This document shows positions 1 to 5,597 of a DNA stretch of 12,766 bases, in pieces; the first letter of the stretch is position 1, and each line of letters begins with the position of its first letter. The DNA lies in the NCBI GenBank assembly GCA_031549965.1, contig JAVBPB010000092.1, forward strand, positions 1 through 12,766. Reading direction: 5' to 3'. Origin of the DNA: JAVBPB01 sp031549965 (lineage in GTDB: Bacteria > Bacillota > Clostridia > Lachnospirales > Lachnospiraceae). The notes under the pieces were generated by a model. That model was not told the origin of the DNA and ran no database searches. It saw nothing but the letters and a program-made list of their open reading frames with translations. Both the position numbers and the translations under genes were made by a program.

Positions 1-4
1 TGTA

Positions 5-170
5 AATTTTTCAGATGAATATGAGCGTATATATATCCAATTGTTTGCCTTACCCTCCTTCAGCATGTTTTTTACAAGCCTTTGCAAGCAAAGTCTTGAC
101 AAAACATAAACGCTTCGTCGGCCGGTCTGCACAATTGGATATATATACACTCATATTCACCCGAAAAATT
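5..170 (-). repeat. Long hairpin-forming element (MITE-like or structured RNA)
   Basis: Two 40-nt arms (5-44 and 131-170) are inverted copies differing at three positions. All three differences are A-C mismatches when the + strand is folded, but G-U wobbles when the - strand is folded, so a - strand RNA would pair along the whole arm. The 86-nt centre carries a second hairpin: ATGTTTT (65-71) with AAAACAT (102-108), then CAAG/CTTG and CTTTG/CAAAG around a CAAG loop. No transposase lies inside. The architecture fits a miniature palindromic mobile element or a non-coding RNA. The fold is seen in the sequence; the strand assignment and identity are inference. Confidence 0.6.
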
Positions 171-241
171 AATTTACCGTGTTGAAAGGACTTTTTTAGG
201 AGCTATGTGGAGATGTAGTTTTTTCATATAAGTCTGATTAT

Positions 242-286
242 TTGTTTCTGCTAATTTTTATAGATATATTGAATTGATAATATATC
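242..286 (+). promoter_or_regulatory. Possible promoter of the acetyltransferase gene with palindrome at -10
   Basis: TTGTTT (242-247) and TATATT (265-270) are separated by 17 nt. The -10 lies in an inverted repeat, GATATATT (263-270) with AATATATC (279-286), that could be an operator or just AT-rich chance. It sits about 60 nt upstream of the chosen start codon. The -35 is a weak match, so this is tentative. Confidence 0.3.
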
Positions 287-333
287 AGTTTTAAACAGAA
301 TTGAGGATATATAGAAAGGTGTTGGAGTTTTAT

Positions 334-759
334 ATGAACATGATTCAAATTTATGACGCAACCCAAGAAGAACAAGACTATATTGATAACCATTTAGTCA
401 AATTCAATAATGAAAAAGTACCATTTAATCAAACCCCACCCTTTGTTTCCATCAATAGATGTATAAAGGAAGGCAATGAAGTTATGGGAGGGATTTTGGC
501 ACAGGTCTATTGTTGGAATATTTTGTACATTGATGTTTTGTGGGTCAAAGATGAGTATAGAAATAGAGGATATGCTTCAATGTTAGTTGGTGATGTAGAG
601 AACAAAGCAAAAGAAATGAATTGCCGAATTTGTCATTTAGATACTTTTGATTTTCAAGCAAAAGATCTATATGAAAAGCTTGGATACACGGTTTTTGGAA
701 TTTTAGAAGAATGTCCCGAAGGTCACAATCGTTACTACATGTCGAAAAGACTTATTTGA
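334..759 (+). CDS. GNAT family N-acetyltransferase
   Basis: A 141-residue protein of the GNAT fold, which transfers an acetyl group from acetyl-CoA to an amine; the substrate cannot be read from sequence. The acetyl-CoA pyrophosphate loop is visible as RNRGYA (residues 76-81) after the strand IDVLWV, followed by a helix and the typical C-terminal stretch DLYEKLGYTVFG. Length matches single-domain GNAT enzymes. I chose ATG 334 because GGAG (324-327) lies 6 nt upstream; an in-frame TTG at 301 has no ribosome site. It stands alone between two hairpin-forming elements, with a fragment of a different acetyltransferase downstream, so it is probably accessory. Cytoplasmic. A role in antibiotic or polyamine acetylation is possible but not shown. 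Confidence 0.85.
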   Translation: MNMIQIYDATQEEQDYIDNHLVKFNNEKVPFNQTPPFVSINRCIKEGNEVMGGILAQVYCWNILYIDVLWVKDEYRNRGYASMLVGDVENKAKEMNCRICHLDTFDFQAKDLYEKLGYTVFGILEECPEGHNRYYMSKRLI

Positions 760-810
760 TTTTATCAAGACAGATCAGACATTTAACTAGTAGTTTTGTT
801 TGTCAATTAC

Positions 811-975
811 TATTCAAAGATTTTAGAATACATAGAAGCTAAGCACAACACCCAAAACCCTGCATAAAAAAGAGTCATTGAAAAAGCAGGAATGAAATTT
901 AAGGGAAATCTGCAACACACCAGACTTCATAAAGATGGATCATGGGGTAATACCAATGTATGGGCTATTATTTGA
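811..975 (+). pseudogene. 3' remnant of a RimJ/RimL-like GNAT acetyltransferase
   Basis: The + frame ending at TGA 973-975 reads EYIEAKHNTQNPA, then a stop (TAA 865-867), then KRVIEKAGMKFKGNL and a tail ending NVWAII. This matches the conserved C-terminal end of RimJ/RimL-type acetyltransferases, where 'IEA.H..NPAS..V.EKAGM...G' is typical. The stop falls where a Ser codon is expected. The N-terminal two thirds, including the acetyl-CoA loop, are not found upstream, and another in-frame stop occurs at 784. It is not the same subtype as the intact gene at 334-759. The 5' limit of the remnant is approximate. Confidence 0.65.
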
Positions 976-1049
976 GACAAATAAAATAAATATCAATAAA
1001 TAAATTAATTTCTTCACATACTACAAATTATATAAAAAATATATTATTT

Positions 1050-1072
1050 AAATTTAACAAGCAATTAAATTT
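1050..1072. other. AT-only hairpin
   Basis: AAATTTAA (1050-1057) and TTAAATTT (1065-1072) form a perfect 8-bp stem with a 7-nt loop. It lies in otherwise featureless AT-rich DNA (976-1095) between the acetyltransferase remnant and the next palindromic element. It could act as a weak terminator, but it has no GC pairs and only a short T run. Confidence 0.2.
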
Positions 1073-1095
1073 TTGAGAATACCAATACGCTACAT

Positions 1096-1253
1096 GAAGA
1101 TTCTGACACTATAATTAAATTTAAAACTATTTATGCTATGGAGAGGAGACCAAGAAAATGTGTCAGGCTCTCCTGACACATTTTCTGCTTTAGGGGCTCC
1201 TTGGAATGTTTTGCATAACTAGTTTTAAATTTAATTATAGTGTCAGAATCTTC
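1096..1253. repeat. Second long hairpin-forming element with nested hairpin
   Basis: Arms of 41 nt (1096-1136 and 1213-1253) are inverted copies with one mismatch. The 76-nt centre holds a perfect 14-bp hairpin with a CTCT loop (1154-1167 / 1172-1185), plus CCAA (1150-1153) able to pair with TTGG (1201-1204). The heptamer CTGACAC or its complement occurs four times in alternating orientation, at 1103-1109, 1160-1166, 1173-1179 and 1240-1246, so inner and outer arms could pair in two ways. No coding capacity. Size and layout resemble the element at 5-170, although the sequence differs. It is likely a MITE-type palindrome or a structured RNA. Confidence 0.65.
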
Positions 1254-1261
1254 TACACAGC

Positions 1262-1357
1262 CTAAAGGCAAGGCATTAAAAACTAAAGATTGCCAGTCCC
1301 TAAAGGAAAGGCAAAAAAATAAGGATTGCCAAACTCTAAAGGCAAGGCCCCCTAAAG
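1262..1357. repeat. Imperfect tandem repeat upstream of era
   Basis: The 13-mer CTAAAGGCAAGGC recurs at 1262, 1300 (one change) and 1336, with a partial fourth CTAAAG at 1352, giving periods of 38 and 36 nt. Each of the first two units ends with a GATTGCC segment that can pair with GGCAA in the same unit, making small hairpins. It ends about 35 nt before era, so it could form part of the era 5' leader. No function is known to me. Confidence 0.6.
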
Positions 1358-1392
1358 TTTAAGAACAAAACCCAAAAAGAAAAGGAGCATAA

Positions 1393-2298
1393 ATGAAAGA
1401 AATACAAAAATCAGGATTCGTTACAATAATCGGAAGACCCAATGTAGGAAAATCAACCCTAATGAACCACCTAATAGGCCAAAAAATAGCCATAACATCA
1501 AACAAGCCACAAACCACAAGAAACAGAATACAAACCGTATACACCTCAAAGGAAGGCCAAATAGTATTCATTGACACCCCAGGAATACATAAGGCAAAAA
1601 ACAAGTTATCAGAGTACATGGTAACAGTTGCTGAAAGAACCTTAAATGAAGTAGATGTAGTGCTTTGGTTAGTAGAACCGTCTACATTTATTGGAGCAGG
1701 GGAGATTCATATTGCAGACCAATTAAAGAAGGTAAAGACCCCTGTAATTTTAATTATAAACAAGATTGATACAGTGAAAAAGGAAGATATATTAAAGTTT
1801 ATTGATGCATATAAAGAAATATATAATTTTGCTGAAATAGTACCAGCTTCAGCCCTTAAGGGGGACAATCTGGAAACAGTAATTAATGTTGTATTTAAAT
1901 ACTTAGATGAAGGGCCAATGTATTTTGATGAAGATGTTATAACAGATCAGCCAGAACGACAAATAGTTGCAGAATTAATAAGAGAAAAAGCACTTAGATC
2001 CTTAGATGAAGAAATACCTCATGGAATTGCTGTTACAATTGAAAGTATGAAAGAAAGAAAAAAAGGAGAAATTGTTGATATAGAAGCAACAATTATATGT
2101 GAAAGAGATTCCCACAAAGGAATAATTATAGGAAAAAAAGGAAGTATGCTAAAACGCATTGGAACAGATGCAAGAGTAGAAATAGAAAATTTACTAGATA
2201 TGAAAGTGAATCTGCAAATCTGGGTTAAGGTAAAAAAAGATTGGAGAGATAATGACTTTCTGGTTAAAAATTATGGATATAATAAAAGTGAGATATAG
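1393..2298 (+). CDS. era: GTPase Era
   Basis: Era is an essential GTPase that binds 16S rRNA and assists 30S subunit maturation; it is cytoplasmic and partly membrane-associated. The 301 residues are the normal length. Visible motifs are G1 GRPNVGKS (14-21), the switch I TTRNRI region, G3 DTPG (from 61), G4 NKID (123-126), G5 SA near 154, and a C-terminal KH RNA-binding domain with GIIIGKKGS (243-251). AAAGGAG lies just before ATG 1393. Followed by yqzL and recO, the usual Firmicute order. One oddity is that the first 60-75 codons are very T-poor and rich in ACC, CCC, ATA and GGC, while the rest uses T-ending codons like its neighbours. A strand skew or a recombined 5' end would explain this. 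Confidence 0.97.
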   Translation: MKEIQKSGFVTIIGRPNVGKSTLMNHLIGQKIAITSNKPQTTRNRIQTVYTSKEGQIVFIDTPGIHKAKNKLSEYMVTVAERTLNEVDVVLWLVEPSTFIGAGEIHIADQLKKVKTPVILIINKIDTVKKEDILKFIDAYKEIYNFAEIVPASALKGDNLETVINVVFKYLDEGPMYFDEDVITDQPERQIVAELIREKALRSLDEEIPHGIAVTIESMKERKKGEIVDIEATIICERDSHKGIIIGKKGSMLKRIGTDARVEIENLLDMKVNLQIWVKVKKDWRDNDFLVKNYGYNKSEI

Positions 2299-2410
2299 CT
2301 GTCAAGTCCCTTTTTGCTAAATTGCCTTGGGAAATTCTTATCAGTATACAAAAAACTAATAAGGAGATTCTATATACTATAAAATTTAGTATAAAGGGGC
2401 ATAAAAGAAT

Positions 2411-2602
2411 ATGAAAGATTATAATTGGGAAAGATTTGTAGAAACTGGCAAAATAGTGGATTATATTAATTACACATCTTGTACTAGTGAAGATATAAAT
2501 AATATTGATAGTAGCTTTTTCAAAGAAAATGCAGGTGATAATATTAATGAGAGAACAAATGGCACTTACAGGAATGGTATTAGGAGCTATGCCAATTGGT
2601 GA
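2411..2602 (+). CDS. yqzL: YqzL family small protein
   Basis: A 63-residue protein beginning MKDYNWERFVETGKIVDYI, matching the short YqzL family encoded between era and recO in many Firmicutes ('W..F..TG.I..Y'). Family members are usually nearer 45-50 residues, so this one carries a C-terminal extension. That extension, from about residue 46 on, overlaps the first 56 nt of recO in another reading frame. A ribosome site AAAGGGGC lies about 10 nt before ATG 2411. A small hairpin, ATACTA (2374-2379) with TAGTAT (2387-2392), sits just upstream. The molecular function of YqzL is not known to me; its constant position suggests co-expression with Era and RecO. Confidence 0.75.
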   Translation: MKDYNWERFVETGKIVDYINYTSCTSEDINNIDSSFFKENAGDNINERTNGTYRNGIRSYANW

Positions 2603-3287
2603 TTATGATAAAAGATTAATAATACTTACAAATGAAAGAGGAAAGATTACAGCTTTTGCCAAGGGTGCTAGAAAACAAAATAGCACCCTATTGGCAAGTA
2701 GTCAACCATTAACACTTTCCGAATTTAAATTGTATGAAGGCAGAAATACTTATACTGTTATGGAAGGAAATGTAATAAACTATTTTAATGAACTTAAAAA
2801 GGATTTGGATATAATTTATTATGCATATTATTTTAGTGAATTTACAGAATATTTTACCAGAGAAAATAACGATGAAAAAGAAACATTAAAATTGCTATAT
2901 CAAACATTTAGGGCATTAGAAAAAAATACAATTGATAAGATACTTATAAGAAGCATTTTTGAACTGAAAATTATGGCAATTAATGGAGAGTATCCTCAAA
3001 CATTTCATTGTGTAAAATGCTCATCCACCCAAAAAAGCAATTTATTTAGTTTTTTAGGTGGAGGAATTATTTGTGAGGAATGTAAAAAAAAAGCAAACGA
3101 TGTTATAAGATTAAATGATTCAACGATATATACATTGCAATACATAATAACTTCACCAATTGAAAAGTTATATACTTTTAAAGTAAATGATGAGGTATTA
3201 TATCAATTGAAAAAAGTTATGAAAAGATACTTGGATATTTATGTTAATAAAGAATTTAAATCACTAGGTATGATAGAGATGTATTAA
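2547..3287 (+). CDS. recO: DNA repair protein RecO
   Basis: RecO works with RecR (and RecF) to load RecA onto SSB-coated single-stranded DNA in recombinational repair. With the start used here the protein has 246 residues, the usual size. It opens with an OB-fold stretch (GMVLGAMPIGDYDKRLIIL, GKITAFAKGARK), then a helical region, and carries four zinc-finger cysteines, C155, C158, C176 and C179 (CVKC and CEEC). I chose ATG 2547 because AGGTGAT (2533-2539) lies 7 nt upstream and RecO homologues begin close to this point; the longer frame opening at 2505 has no ribosome site. The start lies inside yqzL (56-nt overlap), implying translational coupling. Confidence 0.93.
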   Translation: MREQMALTGMVLGAMPIGDYDKRLIILTNERGKITAFAKGARKQNSTLLASSQPLTLSEFKLYEGRNTYTVMEGNVINYFNELKKDLDIIYYAYYFSEFTEYFTRENNDEKETLKLLYQTFRALEKNTIDKILIRSIFELKIMAINGEYPQTFHCVKCSSTQKSNLFSFLGGGIICEECKKKANDVIRLNDSTIYTLQYIITSPIEKLYTFKVNDEVLYQLKKVMKRYLDIYVNKEFKSLGMIEMY

Positions 3288-3303
3288 ATTAAAAAATTTA
3301 ATA
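3282..3303 (+). terminator. Possible weak AT-only hairpin at the end of recO
   Basis: TATTAAATT (3282-3290) and AATTTAATA (3295-3303) form a perfect 9-bp stem with an AAAA loop, overlapping the recO stop codon. It has no GC pairs and only a broken T run after it, so termination would be weak. It does precede a new promoter. Confidence 0.3.
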
Positions 3304-3309
3304 TTGTTA

Positions 3310-3338
3310 TTGAAAAAAAGCATTTTAAAGGTTACAAT
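3310..3338 (+). promoter_or_regulatory. Promoter for the lipoprotein (and possibly glyS)
   Basis: TTGAAA (3310-3315) and TACAAT (3333-3338) are spaced by exactly 17 nt, a good sigma-A type match, 38 nt before the TTG start of the lipoprotein. glyS follows the lipoprotein by 20 nt, so this promoter may serve both genes. Confidence 0.5.
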
Positions 3339-3376
3339 AATATGGTAAAAAACGAATAAATTAGGAGGAGAAGATT

Positions 3377-3988
3377 TTGAAAAAAATAGTTGTTTTGGCT
3401 ATTGTTCTTATTATGTCTTTAAGTTTGGCAGGTTGTAGTGAAAATAAAATAAATATAGATGGCGTAAAAACAAATACGATTTTTATAAAAGAAGATGGTA
3501 CAATACAGTTTGCTACTTTTGAAACTTTTGAGAAGGACTACTATAAAGAGGATGATGCTAAAGAGTATATTAAAGAGCATGTTAACAAATTTAATAGTGC
3601 TGAAGGGGAAAATTCAGCAGTAGTAGATAGTTTTTCAGTTGAATTGGATACAGCTAAATTAGTAATAACATTTTCTGATATGGAGAAGTTTTCTAAGTTT
3701 ATGATGGAGTACTCAGATGTAAAGGAAGTTGAGTATTTTGGAGGAACCATTGAGGAAGCATTAAAGAAAGAATATGCTTTAAGTGATACTTTTTTAGAAG
3801 CTTCTAATGGTAAGCAAGTAGAAAAAAGTGCAATCTTAAAGGATCTTAAGCAAAAAATAGTAATTATTTATGATAATGCAGATATTGTGTTAGAAAGTAA
3901 AATAAAATACTATACAGAAGGTGCATTATTACTAGATAAGCATACTATACAGCCTTCAAATAATGGCTGTATGATTATATATAAATAA
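3377..3988 (+). CDS. Predicted lipoprotein of unknown function
   Basis: A 203-residue protein with a lipoprotein signal peptide: MKK, a hydrophobic core, then the lipobox LAGC with the lipidated Cys at residue 20. It should be anchored on the outer face of the membrane. The start is TTG at 3377, supported by AGGAGGAG (3363-3370) 6 nt upstream. The mature part is acidic and charged, with no catalytic motif I recognise; the pattern of a short beta repeat (IKEDGTIQFATFETFEK, then a helix rich in E and K) resembles small clostridial lipoproteins annotated as hypothetical. It has its own promoter and ends 20 nt before glyS. The last codons hold an 8-bp hairpin, ATACAGCC (3947-3954) with GGCTGTAT (3965-3972), without a T run. 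Confidence 0.8.
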   Translation: MKKIVVLAIVLIMSLSLAGCSENKINIDGVKTNTIFIKEDGTIQFATFETFEKDYYKEDDAKEYIKEHVNKFNSAEGENSAVVDSFSVELDTAKLVITFSDMEKFSKFMMEYSDVKEVEYFGGTIEEALKKEYALSDTFLEASNGKQVEKSAILKDLKQKIVIIYDNADIVLESKIKYYTEGALLLDKHTIQPSNNGCMIIYK

Positions 3989-4008
3989 TTTAAAGTGAGG
4001 ATTTAAGT

Positions 4009-5397
4009 ATGGAAAAGACAATGGAAAAAATAGTTGCTTTAGCAAAAGCAAGAGGATTTGTATATCCTGGTTCAGAAATTTATGGTGGTCTTGCAAACAC
4101 TTGGGATTATGGAAATCTTGGTGTAGAATTAAAAAATAATGTAAAAAAAGCCTGGTGGCAAAAATTCATTCAGGAGAATCCTTATAATGTTGGAGTGGAT
4201 TGTGCTATTTTAATGAATCCACAAACTTGGGTGGCGTCTGGTCATCTTGGAAGCTTTTCAGATCCGTTGATGGACTGTAAGGAATGTCATGAAAGATTTA
4301 GAGCAGATAAATTGATTGAAGACTATAATTCAGAAAATAATATTACTGTAGAAGGTTCAGTTGATGCATGGTCACATGAGCAAATGGCTGAATATATTGA
4401 AAAAAATAACATTGTTTGCCCAACTTGTGGAAAACACAACTTTACAGATATTCGTCAATTTAATTTAATGTTTAAGACATTTCAGGGAGTTACTGAGGAT
4501 GCAAAAAACATAGTTTATCTTCGACCTGAAACTGCACAAGGTATTTTTGTTAATTTTAAAAATGTTCAAAGAACTTCAAGAAAGAAAATTCCATTTGGAA
4601 TCGGTCAAATAGGAAAATCATTTCGTAATGAAATTACGCCAGGTAACTTTACATTTAGAACCAGAGAGTTCGAACAAATGGAACTTGAATTTTTCTGTGA
4701 ACCAGATACTGATTTAGAATGGTTTGCTTACTGGAAACAATTTTGTATTGACTGGTTAAAAGAACTTGGTATGAAAGAGGAAGAAATGAGAGTTCGTGAT
4801 CATGATAAAGAAGAGCTATCATTTTATAGTAAGGCTACAACAGATATAGAATTCTTATTCCCATTTGGATGGGGGGAATTATGGGGAATAGCAGACAGAA
4901 CAGATTATGACCTTACTCAACATCAAAATGTTTCAAAGGAAGATATGAGCTTTTTTGATGATGAGAAAAAAGAAAGATACATTCCTTATGTAGTTGAGCC
5001 ATCTCTTGGTGCGGACAGAGTTACTCTTGCTTTTTTATGCGGAGCTTATGATGAAGAAGAAATTGCTGAGGGAGATGTAAGAACTGTACTTCGTTTTCAC
5101 AAAGCACTTGCTCCTGTTAAAATTGGTGTACTTCCTTTGTCAAAGAAATTAAGTGAAAAAGCTGAAGAAATATATATGGATTTATGCAAAGTATATAACT
5201 GTGAATTTGATGAAAGAGGAAATATTGGAAAACGTTATAGAAGACAAGATGAAATAGGTACTCCTTTCTGTGTTACATATGATTTTGAATCTGAAAATGA
5301 TGGATGTGTAACAGTAAGAGACAGAGATACAATGGAGCAGGAAAGAATAAAAATATCTGAATTAAAGGCATATTTTGCAGAGAAATTTATTTATTAA
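4009..5397 (+). CDS. glyS: Glycine--tRNA ligase (single-chain, class II)
   Basis: Charges tRNA-Gly with glycine using ATP, in the cytoplasm. At 462 residues it is the homodimeric single-polypeptide type (called glyS or glyQS), not the alpha2-beta2 type of Bacillus subtilis. Class II motif 2 is visible as FRNEITPGNFTFRTREFEQ (from 205) and motif 3 as EPSLGADRVTLAF (from 330). The insertion between motifs 1 and 2 carries two CxxC pairs (CKEC, CPTC), a likely zinc knuckle. The C-terminal anticodon-binding domain begins near LAPVKIGVLPL. GTGAGG lies 8 nt before ATG 4009. It follows the lipoprotein by 20 nt, so there is no room for a T-box leader. Confidence 0.96.
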   Translation: MEKTMEKIVALAKARGFVYPGSEIYGGLANTWDYGNLGVELKNNVKKAWWQKFIQENPYNVGVDCAILMNPQTWVASGHLGSFSDPLMDCKECHERFRADKLIEDYNSENNITVEGSVDAWSHEQMAEYIEKNNIVCPTCGKHNFTDIRQFNLMFKTFQGVTEDAKNIVYLRPETAQGIFVNFKNVQRTSRKKIPFGIGQIGKSFRNEITPGNFTFRTREFEQMELEFFCEPDTDLEWFAYWKQFCIDWLKELGMKEEEMRVRDHDKEELSFYSKATTDIEFLFPFGWGELWGIADRTDYDLTQHQNVSKEDMSFFDDEKKERYIPYVVEPSLGADRVTLAFLCGAYDEEEIAEGDVRTVLRFHKALAPVKIGVLPLSKKLSEKAEEIYMDLCKVYNCEFDERGNIGKRYRRQDEIGTPFCVTYDFESENDGCVTVRDRDTMEQERIKISELKAYFAEKFIY

Positions 5398-5458
5398 TTG
5401 CTTATATAAAAAAGTCTTTAAAATATAATAATTTTATACAAAATTTATAAAATACTAT

Positions 5459-5486
5459 TTGTAATATTTGCTATTTATGGTATAAT
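5459..5486 (+). promoter_or_regulatory. Extended -10 promoter of ppdK
   Basis: TATAAT (5481-5486) is a perfect -10 preceded by TGG (5478-5480), giving an extended TGnTATAAT. TTGTAA (5459-5464), 16 nt upstream, is a usable -35. The predicted start near 5493 leaves a leader of about 105 nt that begins close to the hairpin at 5510-5551. Confidence 0.7.
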
Positions 5487-5509
5487 AAGGATTAGAAATT
5501 TGTATATTT

Positions 5510-5551
5510 GACATAGAACTTAAAATATAAAATATTTTAAGTTTTTATGTC
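5510..5551 (+). promoter_or_regulatory. 5'-leader hairpin of ppdK
   Basis: A 42-nt inverted repeat between the ppdK promoter and its ribosome site. ACTTAAAATAT (5518-5528) pairs perfectly with ATATTTTAAGT (5532-5542) across an AAA loop, and GACATA (5510-5515) pairs with TATGTC (5546-5551) beyond a small bulge. No T run follows, so it is not a terminator. Being close to the predicted 5' end, it could stabilise the mRNA or bind a regulator. Confidence 0.55.
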
Positions 5552-5597
5552 TTGGTATGCAGATATTATTAATTAAATTATAGGAGGAATTATAAAC

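Noticed and set aside
30..130. Short open frames on the - strand inside the first palindromic element
   Set aside because: Two overlapping frames are open for 25-40 codons, but there is no start with a ribosome site and the pairing constraint explains the sequence better than coding does.
1359..1619. 86-residue antisense frame over the 5' end of era
   Set aside because: It exists only because the + strand is T-poor here, which removes antisense stop codons; its product is low-complexity hydrophobic sequence with no ribosome site.
3541..3750. 69-residue - strand frame inside the lipoprotein gene
   Set aside because: Antisense shadow with Ser/Leu-rich low-complexity content and no ribosome site.
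3989..4008. T-box or other leader for glyS
   Set aside because: Only 20 nt separate the lipoprotein stop from the glyS start, and nothing like a specifier loop or T-box sequence is present upstream.
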